64,000 bases of DNA from Paragonimus skrjabini miyazakii (Eukaryota; Platyhelminthes; Trematoda; Plagiorchiida; Troglotrematidae), in NCBI GenBank assembly GCA_014338405.1, contig JTDE01000702.1, positions 66,978-130,977 on the forward strand, given 5' to 3'. Of this stretch, positions 24,296 through 35,915 are shown one piece after another. The translations under genes were made by a program, and so were the position numbers. Every line of letters begins with the position of its first letter. Position 1 is the stretch's first letter. The notes below the pieces were generated by a model. That model saw only the letters and a list, made by a program, of their open reading frames with translations, was not told the origin of the DNA and made no database searches.

Positions 24296-27239
24296 ATTTA
24301 TTAAATCTGCTATAACATTTTCCAATACATACTATATTATTATATTTGTATCGTCCCATTTACTGCATAGAACCCCGGGTGAACATTGCACTTCATACAG
24401 TTGTGCAGTTTGCTGTACTGGATAGAAAGCGAACCATTACACTGTACTAATCCTGTTCATTCAATTGTCATATTTTCCAGATTGATACATCTGTTCATTT
24501 TCTATAAATATTTCGTTACTTTTTTCTAAATTGAACCTGGTAAATGTTAGCCGATTTCATGTGTTGCTTTTTTATCATCCCTGAGTTGATGTTAGATTAG
24601 ACTAGAACCAGATAATGTTTCCACATATTACTAGAAATATATAGTTCGGTTATGCAACTCGATACACTGTGTTAGCCTGAAAATGGCCGCTACCACGATT
24701 TGATTGATTTATAGAGAATGAGTTATAGGTAATTAATGGTCGTATCATTATGTATATCCTTAATTTGTCAAGGTAAAACTTGTCAAAGTAACTCACCTTC
24801 CGTTGTTGTGTCTATGGCTCTAGATAAACAAAATCTCTCTTGTCGTTACAAACGCAACATGATATCTTCGAAGTACAAATTTTTAACGAAGTTTATTTAA
24901 CGCAGGGAATTGTCCTAACTTCGCTCATGTCTTATTTCACGTTCTATGTAATCACTGGTATGGCAACAAGTCATCAGACACTGTGGATTATCAATGGTTC
25001 AATACTTCAGCATTTCAGTGTATTGCAACATGTGTTTCCGTTTTGTACCGGACCTAATATGTGTCGACAGCTAACTATTGAAAAGATGAACCAGTTAATT
25101 TTTAGAGTCATGACTGCGTTTGTTTTGTACACAACAAGTTTTCATCTCCTCGCCGGACACTTGTACTGTGAGATTTGTTCAAATATTACATAAAACATAA
25201 GAACTAAGAGTTATGCCTGAAGAAGCGAGAACTTAAGGCTCACCTGCGGATGTTCTACCAAGAAGGAAGCATTTTCAGCAAACGGTTTGTAATCAGTTGG
25301 TATTGTTTTCAACTAAATTCCTGTTCAATTTGGTCAATCTTCCTTACTGTAATGGTCAAACACATTCCAAAATGGTTTTCTACAACCAATCTGAAACTGA
25401 TACCGTTTAGATTGTGACGATTTTTTACCACATACTTGAAAGTTTGAATGCTATATTTTACAGAATACAGTTGTCGTGGGTTACAAGACGTGTTTAGAGT
25501 CTAACGGACCTGTTAAAAAGATATAGACAGTTGTGACTGCTTAGTTGCTCAAAAGCTGTTTCGGTAATTACAGTTGCGTCTACTCAATGTATTATTCAGA
25601 ATTGAAAGATCACAATGTGAGAAGTTCAGATATTTATGAACTTGGACAACATGCTCATGCAACACTGCTTGTGGTGCGGTATTTATTACTAAATGCCTCA
25701 TCGTGAATAGTAGATAGTTTTATTTTAAAAAAACTTGTCTAAATGAAGATACAAAAAGTCTTTCATACACTTTGACATACTAGTATATTTAAGCATGAGG
25801 GCAATTTGGGTAGTGTGAGGATGAGAGTCAACCCGTTGGGGTATAGCACGGAAATATAAACCACCACGGTGTGAGCGCGAGCCATCGATTCGATGCAATA
25901 TGGTCGGTCGAGTGAGAAGTGTGGGAGAATTCAAAAGATACATTAGTTAGATATATAGTTATATATATATAGGCTAGATATATTAGTTACCCGGGTTTCA
26001 AGAGACGAATTACCACACCTGAAGGTCACCATGTCCCAACGGGTTTGAACGGATCATCCGAGTACGCAATGCTTTGTTGAATCACAGGGTGACATAATTC
26101 ATTTCCATCTCCCGTCGTTATAGATCAGCCTAGTGCGTTTGTGTTCATCCGAAATGGCGATCATTGAAAATATTGAGCGAAATTTAGGGACGAATTCTGT
26201 TGGGTCATTAAACTGGAGTTCTTATAGCCAACCGGAAACTTAAAGTTGTACTTCAACTACATGTTGGAAAGTACTCCAACTTAATCCGCACAGATAAGTA
26301 TATAGTGATTAAACACTCGAACATTAATCCAAATAGGCCATCATTAAGTATTACTAGAAATGTGAAAGCTATGTTGCATTTTCCATTGACTGAAATAGTC
26401 CAGCCTGAAAAGGTCGAGAGGATATCAACAATAGACTGTCTTTTTCTGGTTTCATACAATCTGAATAACATCATCAACACAGGGATGATGTCTTGGTGCG
26501 CGAAAACGTGAATTCGTTACACAACTGAAGGGGGCATATTCCTCTGACCTCCTGTCTCCTTTGACTTGATCAGTTCAAACAGGCGGGAGACTGAACTTAA
26601 TGTAGTTGCCACAAATCGCGTCCGAGAGCTTCAAGTGATCCTTTTCAGTATGATGTTTGCGATGGGTTCGATCTCTACTGACCAATCGAATGTTCACAAG
26701 TAAGCATGGAGATCTGTCTAGCATCACTACGACCCGAACTCAGAAAACTGGTTTCCGAGTGAATGAAGATTCAGTTCACACCATAAGGTCCATCAGGCTC
26801 CATTCCCAATCTGCTGTGTACTTCGGCTTGATAACTCTTAACAAAGAAGCTGTCTGACAGTAATTTAGAATAGAGGCGTCAGTAACCAAGAATGTGGAAG
26901 CAGTTAACAGAGTTAACCGTTAACATAGGATCACGTAAAACGTTCTTACCAACGGGATGGCGCTAGATACAATGGATCCACTTCTAGACCTAGCTGGGCT
27001 ATTTCTGAACACGCTCAATGAGGTTCAACATCTCAGCATGACCAAAAAAGCCCTGACCAGCAGGCTGTCGATTCGAGTCAACATCATTGAGGATTACTTA
27101 CAAGCAATTGGATCCGAACACGTAGTTGTCACGAGTCGTCCATACTTAATGAGAAACAACGGAAATGGTAGCTAACACGTTCCTCCTGTTATCATAGGGA
27201 ACAGGTCTAAACTCTCGACTCAGGCGTTAACATGTAATG
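24296..27239. other. Noncoding stretch, nothing firmly recognised
   Basis: The plus-strand frame 24840-25193 is hydrophobic and unrecognised. Minus 25943-25725 is also unrecognised. An AT repeat lies at 25950-25988. Confidence 0.4.
25950..25988 (+). repeat. AT-rich simple repeat
   Basis: TA repeats with ATATATAG words that can form imperfect hairpins. Confidence 0.7.
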
Positions 27240-27300
27240 TTGATGCATACTACTGATGAGTTTCAACAAAGTTGAAACTTATGCCAGGTGCCTCCTTTCA
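27240..27300 (+). ncRNA. Decayed minimal type I hammerhead ribozyme
   Basis: The core reads CTGATGA, then GTTT-CAACAA-AGTT, then GAAAC, four bases and GCC. This matches the spacing of the minimal schistosome-type hammerhead (CTGATGA, GTCC-loop-GGAC, GAAAC, four bases, GTC) base for base without gaps. All changes in stem II and at the cleavage triplet are C-to-T, G-to-A or T-to-C transitions or loop changes. Stem II now pairs poorly, and a different long hairpin (GTTTCAAC/GTTGAAAC) can form. Such ribozymes occur in schistosome SINE-like repeats and in Penelope-like elements. The copy is probably inactive. Confidence 0.45.
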
Positions 27301-28013
27301 AGGTGGGTTAGCCGAAAGTCGAGTCAGAATACGGAAGTAACGGCTAAAATTTCATAATAGTCATTCGTTATCCAGTCATTTGGCCTGAATCCCGTTGTAA
27401 TTGTCACAGTATCCATCCTAAGATGTCCATATGGTTTATAGCATGATTTCTAACTACGTGTCAGTAGTTATTCTTGGTTGTGTTATTAACGTCATGGATG
27501 GACAACACGTGTTAACTTTAATCAATCCCTTTTTATGTGAATCTCATTGATAGTAACCGTCTGACCTCATAGTCACACAATTCAGAAAGAAATACGTTTT
27601 ACTGGCTTGCCTGATTGCAACAGATCAGAAGAAGCAAAGGGGATGCATTTGTGATTAGTGGGAACAGTGATGTAGGTTCGAGTAAATGGTTCAGGTATTC
27701 CGTTATTCGGTTTACAACCGAAATGCCATGCTCAACATACAAATGAATACCTAAACGGATGGATCATACTGAATACGAGAAAATATCGAAATGGAACATC
27801 ATGCGGTCAGTATGTGGCAACCCTCTGTATACCAGAATTCATAATTTGCTTTCTAAAGTCAAAGTCAAACTCAAAGTAACTTGATCTGTGTTGGTAGGAA
27901 GACATTGGAAAATTTTGCTTGATTCATCCCTTTTTCTATTCTTACATTCGACAAGGTCAATGGGAATGCCAAACAGATTATCTCCGTTGTATAGCCTGTG
28001 TGATAAATAGGTT

Positions 28014-28290
28014 GTGGGGGGGGGAGGTATATAAGCAGAATGTAGAGTGATGTGTTTGGTAGAAGTAGAAGACCGGAACGAATAGGCAGGGGTGAGTGCA
28101 GTGACAGCAGGATAACATCTGACATATGGCAGATGCTGAACCACGACAAGAGTGATAGTGAAGAAGGACCAGTAGTTGGAGGTGCTGGAGGGGGGAGGGG
28201 GAGAAGTCGGGGTCTAACGAATGTTTACGCCAGATTGAGCACCTGCAAGTGTCGCACGTGCCATCGTCTCAAGCCTCATTAGGTAAGCAG
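28014..28290 (+). promoter_or_regulatory. GC-rich block with G-run, TATATAAG box and small open frame
   Basis: A run of about ten Gs is followed by TATATAAG at 28028-28035. Then comes an open frame from 28052 to 28282 that is Arg/Gly/Ser-rich and ends with a CKCRTC cysteine pair. GTAAGC, a possible donor, follows the stop directly. This could be a TATA promoter with a short leader exon or part of a mobile element. No protein family is recognised. A good minus-strand acceptor (TGCTTGTTTTCAG at about 28402) lies in the adjoining block, so the coding strand is unclear. Confidence 0.25.
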
Positions 28291-28519
28291 AGCACCTGGG
28301 TTGCGGGATGTGATAGGCATGCTAAACATTCTACCTATGTATGCCCTCGAGGCAAACTCATCCTTCTGACCAGCTAGTGTTCGGGCAGGAAAGGCCCCAC
28401 ACTGAAAACAAGCACAGACGGATGGTAAGCGTCTGGGTAGGTTCCGAAAGTCGGGATCTGCTTTCATGTTTACGGTCTCAAATGGCCGGTCATACTTTCG
28501 AGTCACTGCGTTTTAGTGT

Positions 28520-31500
28520 GATTTGTGCGATAGAACCGGATACAAAACGTAGACTTATCAAACTGGACCCGTCCAATTTGGGTCAACTTATTTGTGGTCT
28601 AACTGTTCGATCAACGGTGCGTAAGAATCTGATGTCAAGAATCGCTACACAAAAAACGACACTCAATCAGATTCAAACATGCATACCATTCAGCCTGAGG
28701 GTAGACATTCCAGATTGAACACCAACCGTCGTTGATGAAAACATATGTAGAAGTTGTATAGAAAAGGATCGGTTTATAGAAGTAGGTAAGTTCAAGGCCC
28801 AATCTTATGTGCTCCAACTTGAATGACATCTACAACTAGCCTCCGCGTTGTGCAACGGCTCAGTCGCATTGGCTATGGAAGTAGTTTCAGTTGGTGTTCA
28901 AATGTATTCTGAATGGAAAAGGTTGCTGGATAAAATTATGATGTTTACTTGGATTCAGTAACACGAAAAGCATTATTCAACCAACTAAACATGTAATGGG
29001 AATAGATGTTTGACACACCCAACTAAAATCGATTCCCATGTCTACTTTGTCTTACAATAGTTGGATAAAGTTAAATTGACGGTTAGATCGATGGATCGAT
29101 TTATCAACGGCTGTTAAACTTTCCGTTGGGAGGCTGTTCGGTCGATCAGTGTGTGACTGGTATTTCGAGTGCTTGCATACTACAATACATGTGTTACACC
29201 CAAAACTAAAACGCAGAGATGAGTTATGATGTCCATGATATTGGCTAACAACATTAACAGCTTGAGACAGGAACTATGGCGTTTATACCTTGAGCTATCT
29301 AGGTATTACTCACATTCGTTTGTCTCTACATAATTCTCATCGTTCCCGATGCTAGTTTCACATACCCCAACGAGTTGTTATGATATTGCACTAATAGAGT
29401 TTCTAGAATCTTCTAAACCAATTGACTCAAACTTGACGTAGCGGGTATACGGAGTGGAAAATTATACATCTCATCAAACTCATAACATTGTACGTCAGCT
29501 TACACTAATACCTTACTATGTCAGTGAGCGTTAATTATAAAGAACCCAGACAAAGCTGTGTTCTTGAGACTAGATATGTTTATTCTGTCAAGATCACATC
29601 CCTTTTCTCAATTGTTCTGGTGTTTTCCAACTATAGTGGTCCACTGGTGGCTGCTGACGAGATTAACTGAGAAGACTTGCTAGTTTAGATAACTGTCTAA
29701 TGTTGGCAATCCAATATGGTGTGTCTATTTCCATTAACTGTTTCACCGCTCCGTACTTTGACCCGTTTACACTTGTAGCTCTGCAGGAGTAGAACAATAC
29801 TAGAGAAACCTCTTAGTTCACCGCTGACTTGACATCGAGTCCCATAACTTATACCAAGACACGCGAAAATGATACCATCGTGTACTAAAGTAACAAGGTA
29901 TGGTTCAGCACAATCTTCAACTCGATCACCTTTTCACCGTGGGCAAACCTTGAGGTACTACCTGGCAAACATGATGAGCCATCACTACTCCATCTAGGTT
30001 TTCTTGGAGAACGACAGGTCCTAACAGAAGTATGACGTTGTTACCGACCATTCACCCGGATTTATGGTTGCGCCCATCCCGAACAAATATATGACGGATT
30101 TCATGACTGATAACCAAATAGGTTGTAGTTAAACCACAGTACGTCAATTCTGTTTACAATCAAGTCAGTTCCATCGGAACTAGCCGGAACAAGAGGATAA
30201 AGCTAGACTGGCACAGGAAGTCACTGAGGTATGTAGATGGTTACTTCAGCACCAATCAAACGTAGGCACTGGGTACCTAAAACAGAGGGAGGAATTGGCA
30301 CTCCAATGGAGTATTCAGAGTAACAAGACGATGAAGCAACTGTATCAATGGACGATCCAGTCTACGAGCAGTTCGGCAGGTCTGCACAGTCGTTTAATTT
30401 TCACCACTCTGTAGATGATGACAGATATCAAAGGAATGAACCCACTGAGGAAAAGGAGGCTTTGATGTTGCGACCACGATAGAATTTCAGTTGCTGAGAA
30501 AGCTACTATCATTTGAACAAAAAGCCATACTGACTCGCTGTCAAAGGTTACAGTATGTTTTAGTTGTATACTCAAGCAGGGTTGTCGTTCACTATCAAAC
30601 ACCTGCAAACTATGTAACATGAACCAAGTAGCGTCACCATAAAATATACCACGGTACACTAGTTGTTATCCAGTGGTGTACAATACCATAGAAATATTCA
30701 CGCAGGGCTGAAGTATAGATGGAACTGTTGGTGCTCCTGTTAAATCTATCCTCCACCTTGTCAAACGAACGTGGTTATCTCTAGTATGTTAGTGAAAACG
30801 TCCACTTTCAGATACTGTATTGTGCGTCTATGTTTGGCTAACACGATTCGTTTTTAATTACCCGGACATTTTGGCTGAAAACAATAACTTATGAGGATAA
30901 ACTGATGTCGTATTGTAAAATCCTTAAAATAAATATACGGAACTTAGATCATGGTTTAATTATGTTGAATTCTTTCTCATAGGACAGACTACAGTGTGTA
31001 TTTGTGTGTGAGGAAACATTTCACAAGTTGCCTAGAGTGTTATGCATAGAAACGCCTCATTCAAAGAAAACATGTTACACAGTGAGTTGAGTATTATGTA
31101 AAACACCTCTTACAGTGACCCGTGACTGGGAACTTTTAATGAAATCAGGCAAATACACACATACAGAGCAGGAAGCGGACATTTCGTAATGACTCGTCAG
31201 TACCAGATTCATAGTGATAGGAATCGTGTCTCTGTAAAAACGTTTCAATATTCAGTAGCGATCCAAAAGAAAGTGATTTTTCAAAGAATCCTGACAGTCA
31301 TAGAGACATACTCGTGTGAATAATGTATTCACTAGGATGCTTTTGTGTGACTATTGTGAATAGTCTTCTATTTGCCAAACCATGTTGAGTCAAAATGCAC
31401 AAAATAGAACTTCCTTGCCTAATTCTTTATTAACGTTCTGACAGTATATAACCGCTATCCTTTTAATGGGAAAACGGTTACATCCAACCGTTGAGTTAGG

Positions 31501-31645
31501 CGTATTAGCGTCCTAACTATTGGTTTTCGGTCTTCCAGACAGTGTCTGTTGAAATTGTTGCACAATAGACACTATTTTGTTGACGTTCTTCAGCTCCGTC
31601 ATTCAACTGGTGCTATCAATTGACTAGTGCATAGAATTTAACTGG
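28520..31645. other. Noncoding stretch, nothing firmly recognised
   Basis: A weak tRNA-like stretch around 28845-28905 (GGCTCAGTCGCA and GTGTTCAAAT) may be a very old SINE. The minus-strand frame 30659-30345 has hydrophobic segments but no recognisable family. Confidence 0.35.
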
Positions 31646-31884
31646 TTATGTTAAGTTTGAACATGGCAGTGGATCGGACACTTCATGGATGGAAGACACG
31701 GTAACGGGTCGACAAGTGAAGCTCACAAAAACAGGATGTCGCCATTCATAACATGCAGCAAGCGTCCGGCAGACTAAAGACAAACGTTGGACTAGGTCAT
31801 CGCAACTGGTCACTACAGCCGACAAAAAGCCCCTGTTAGGCTGATCTGAGCACGCTGTCGTTTTGCTCCGGATTTCCCCCTTAC

Positions 31885-32007
31885 CCATCACATAAAACTG
31901 CTGCAGCGTCCGTCTGCCCGTCTGCGCAATTAAACCTTTCAACCTAGCAAACTTCCTCGACGCCTCCTCGGCACCCCTTTGTAGACTGATTGATTTTAGT
32001 GTCCCCT
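31885..32007 (-). CDS. Candidate internal coding exon, unrecognised protein
   Basis: A 41-codon CpG-rich open segment with a basic helical look (residues such as EEASRKFARLKGLIAQTGRR), bounded by CGCCTAG and the donor GTAAGG at 31879-31884. The frame stays open well beyond the donor, to about 31646. Both ends are phase 1, compatible with the RRKQ exon and the 17.4-kb candidate. An LTR-like end with AATAAA lies just outside at 32030-32100, so this could equally be a fragment of a mobile element. No family is recognised. Confidence 0.2.
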
Positions 32008-32029
32008 CTAGGCGATCACTGTATAGGGA

Positions 32030-32110
32030 ACACTAGTTGTGCACATATACACACATATACACTCTATTTCCCTTAATAAAAAGCGCTCGGGGAGTTTGAA
32101 TACCACTGTC
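32030..32110 (+). repeat. LTR-end-like sequence
   Basis: TGTATAGGGAACACTAG near 32020 is followed by a CA/TA-rich stretch and CTTAATAAAAAGCGCTCGGG, resembling the poly(A) region of an LTR. No partner LTR or internal coding region is seen nearby. Confidence 0.2.
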
Positions 32111-34767
32111 TGACTTTCATGAACGGTTTATTTTAGACTTCACACTCACAAAAGGCTGGGCTAGCGTACTTGTTAAAATGCCTTGACAACACGTTTCCGT
32201 GGTCATCTCGGTAGGTGAAATAGCGACCTCATGTTTATGAGTTAAACATGGTTCTACTGAAGGATCCATCAAGTGAAAACCTTTAATTTCATTCTGTTCC
32301 GTTGTCCGATCACATCTCTAGGGGTGACCCAGTAGCTGGTCCGTCATCTGGAAACAGTAATTTCTCAGTTAAGTTGAAATAACCCACTTCATTCATCTTG
32401 CTGCAGTCAGTCGACAACAGAATGGCCAATTGGTTGCTCGTGATATCAACAGCTCAGTGATAACCAACATCGAAGTGCATGAACTAAATGAAAAAATAAT
32501 TGTCATCGTTTAGCCAAGGAGCATTTATTTTTACACTGATTTCCTCGAGGCACTGTTCTCGTCAGATTGAAAGAAACCGAACTGCAACAACAGTATTACA
32601 GTAAGACGAAGGTGAGTTTGCAAGACCAGATTGAGCACGACTGCTCTTATCGAGTCAGGTGACATTCAGAGTAAGTGATTGTCTACTCTCTTGCTCTCCG
32701 GAGAAGAGAATGGTTGCGATAAATGCAGAGCAGGTGTCGGGACGTAAGATGGTCACGTGACAGAAAGATGTTCAGCGCCAGCCTGTGCGGAACAGGATGG
32801 CGTCTTTCACTTGGCAATGTGTGCATAACGAGATCAATGGAGGATCGCGGGCAGGTTGTTTAAAGACTAGTTTTCCGTATACCATTCACCAAGACAGTTA
32901 GTGTCCCACCTCGAAAATTAATAACTGGAGATGAACCGTGGGTGTTTACCTTTCGTGGTTGATATGACGAAGCACATTTGTTGTTGAGTGACCTACCCCT
33001 CTATATGGACGTGGTTCATATCACAACAGACTAGCACAGTAGTTAAAAACACATAATCCTATCAGCCTCGAGCCCACAACTCGTGATGTATTCATGTTTA
33101 GACTCGGTGTGGTAAAGAAATCCGGACAACGTGCTGAACCAGCAACTTGTGTTATAAATCGTGTTCTTGTTCACTCCGTTACACGCCTACGAGCATGACT
33201 TGAGAGAAGGTGGTAAAATATAGCACATCCTCTATGGCGACCACTCCTACGGGTTATGAAAACCGATCGCTTTGGAGGAAGGACACTGACAAGGGATTCA
33301 TCCATTTTTGTCGTTATTCAGAAAAGCAAAAAGAAGTTGTGTTATGGTTCGTTAATTGATTGTTTACCCTCAACACACCTGACCTGTTGAATATGTAAAT
33401 TGTATAAAGTAGGTAAACAGAAACAAATAGAGACGAGGATCTCAAACCAGCGACTTTGCTACTTCGAGTCCCACATTATCTTACAATAACAGATCATCAA
33501 CTTGATTCACTTAACACATCCTAACATATGTATTCAAAAAACCAGTCACCGTAAAGGTCGTGGCAGAATAAATGCCCTTATGAGTGAGCGATCTTTGTGG
33601 TGGAAATTCATCAACTGTTCTGGCTTAGATTAAACCTGTCGGACGGACACATCTGCATCATGACCTGCTTGAACTGCTTGCAATTACGATGCATGGAGTT
33701 TAAAACCCTACAAAACTGTTTTATCAATACACCCTAAAACCAAAACCAAAGCTAACAGTGACAGTGTTCACCCCAGAAACAAATTTACTAAAGAAACGCT
33801 CCAGTTCAGAAAGTAATTTTTCACAGTAATACATTTTTACAGTTGGTCCTTTCATCCAAGTACTAACTATCCCGTAACCATACAGAATACACTTCTTCAG
33901 GCTTGAAATGAGTTCGTTCTTTTCGGAAAGAAACAGTACAATAGTCATGCGGAAAAATACCCAGCCAGCTTGCACACTGACAGCAACAGAAATTAATACG
34001 GAACATAATTTCGTTTGTCACACATCCTCATACATCGTTCTGGTAGGCTAATATCTTATATAGATCCAGCTAATGAAACTAGTCTAGGAGTTACTCAGCC
34101 AAAGACGGTAAATCAGCACACATTAAATGTTCGCTGTAATTTCTGAACCGTGCTGTTCAGGACTGACTTGTTGCAATTGCAAACTCACAGAGGATATCAA
34201 AGAATTTGTTTCAGCTATGAACATCCGCACTTCTTGATTCAACTGATGCAATAGCAACAGAACTACAGGACATTCCGTTAGAAATCAGAAAGGAAAGAAT
34301 CCACAATTGTTTAATTTGAGAAGTTCATTTGAACGTCATTCACACTCTCTCTCTCTCACACACACTGTGCCTTACTACCTGATTCCGAGTACAGTTGCAA
34401 CAGCAGTTACGATGCGCTGTTCTTCCAGACGATAGTGGCTACATTGAACTCATAATTACGTGGCTATTATCTAGAACTGGGTGGTCGAACGATAGTTCAA
34501 CTCGTGAGTACAGTCATGTTGTTACATGATAACAACTGTTAGCTGATGCAACGCCAACTGGTTTCTTCACGATTTTTTTAAAAACCCGACTAGCTTAGAA
34601 TCACTAAGATTGCATTATAAGTCCGTAACAATCATAACACATTGCAAGTCAGAATCAGTGGATAACTTGTTTATTTATTTCAAAATACTGAAAACTGTCT
34701 TTATAGAGCACAAGGGATAATCACATACGCACGCTTTGTTGACGTTTATTGACACATCAATTTGTCA
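32111..34767. other. Noncoding stretch, nothing recognised
   Basis: Unique AT-rich sequence with one compound microsatellite at its end. No coding or RNA feature supported. Confidence 0.45.
34340..34366 (+). repeat. Compound (CT)n(CA)n microsatellite
   Basis: About seven CT units followed directly by five CA units. Confidence 0.85.
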
Positions 34768-35040
34768 CATAGATTGAACATCATCCATAATTGATCGCAA
34801 CTGTCGCATCCCCATAAGCTGTTCAGTCGGCCCCTTTCGAAAAGAAGCACTAGACTCGAGTTTCGCTCTCATTAGAGCTCGTCAGTGGTGCATATCATCG
34901 CCACTGCCGGGACTTGAACCACAGACACGCTGTTCATGAGGCAACCATGTTTACTACTGCGCCATTGACCTCACGTTAGGCACGACCGAATTATCATATG
35001 TGAACACTCAACCACTTTCGCTTGTGAGTAATGATCAGGT
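34768..35040 (-). repeat. tRNA-derived SINE, family B, copy 2 with 5' extension
   Basis: On the minus strand: A-box-like TGGCGCAGTAGTAAACATGG and a perfect B-box GGTTCAAGTCCC, followed by the family B body through GAGCTCTAATGAGAGCG. Copy 3 at 44.3 kb shares a further ~70 bases on the other side of the head, so the repeated unit is larger than the tRNA-like part. Confidence 0.8.
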
Positions 35041-35440
35041 TGCCCGATCGCCTCGGTAGGAGACACAGTTACTGTCTTTTAACTTCAATCGGTGACCCCT
35101 CGACTAGGACTTCTCTCCAAGTTGAAATCATAGAAATCCTTGACTTGTTGAGCGCTATTTGATTACTGATGCGTAGTAGGGGATTTTGATTTTCATATAT
35201 ATTTGTCACACCATATTTACATCGATTGGGATCCATGACATTAAAATGCCGTCCCCTTCAACAATAGTGAGTACCACCGTAGAAAATTTGTGACTCTCTT
35301 CGGGTGGTGCTTCTTCTCATGTTCGTCAGCCCTTCCCTGTCCTTAGCAATGCTTATGAGGCCGGGTAAGCCATTAGTTATTAAGCCAATTATGAACAGGC
35401 TCATTTAAGTTGAATGAAAACCAGAACAGCACTCATTATT

Positions 35441-35550
35441 CTGGAAGGGACCAAATTGTGAAAAACTAGGCATCGGTTTGAACCGAACCGGCGACAGGAA
35501 TGGCGTGCCAGGACGTACCAGATTAGATATGAAACCAGTTCGAGAACTCA
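35441..35550 (-). repeat. tRNA-derived SINE, family A, copy 4 (degraded)
   Basis: On the minus strand: CTGGTACGTCCTGGCACGCC, GGTTCGGTTCAAACCGATG around the B-box, then a tail CACAATTTGGTCCCTTCC like that of the other copies. Confidence 0.5.
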
Positions 35551-35751
35551 CTTATCCGCAAATGGATGTTTTCTAAATTAATGAGTCTACCAAACTGTTT
35601 ACCACTAACACAAGTTCGATGCTTAGAGGTGAGATTGATGTTTCCCAACCTGAGCCGCTTAAGAAATCCTGCTGGGGCCGTCACTTCAGTGAATCATTTA
35701 GTGGATTCGCGGTAATGTGGGCGAGTAACAGAGTTCATATGTGAAACTGTT

Positions 35752-35880
35752 GAGATTTCCGCTTGGTGTCGTAGCTCAGTTCAATTCAGTGCATTTGCTC
35801 TGTCTGGACATTGTTACTGTCATTGATTCGAACCCAGCCAGGGCGCAGTTTCCATAACTGTCGCTCCCAAATTAGTAATT
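35752..35880 (+). repeat. tRNA-derived SINE, family A, copy 5
   Basis: GTCGTAGCTCAGTTCAATTC, GTCTGGACATTGTTACTGTC, B-box GATTCGAACCC, and a tail ATAACTGTCGCTCCCAAATT. It lies about 200 bases from copy 4 in the opposite orientation. Confidence 0.65.
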
Positions 35881-35915
35881 TTACCAAACTACTTATCGGT
35901 AAAACAAGAATCGTT

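Noticed and set aside
24840..25193. 117-codon plus-strand hydrophobic frame
   Set aside because: No domain recognised and AT-rich composition; a TTAACGCAG acceptor-like site alone is not support.
30345..30659. 104-codon minus-strand frame with hydrophobic segments
   Set aside because: No acceptor/donor pair or family match convincing enough; left as unexplained.
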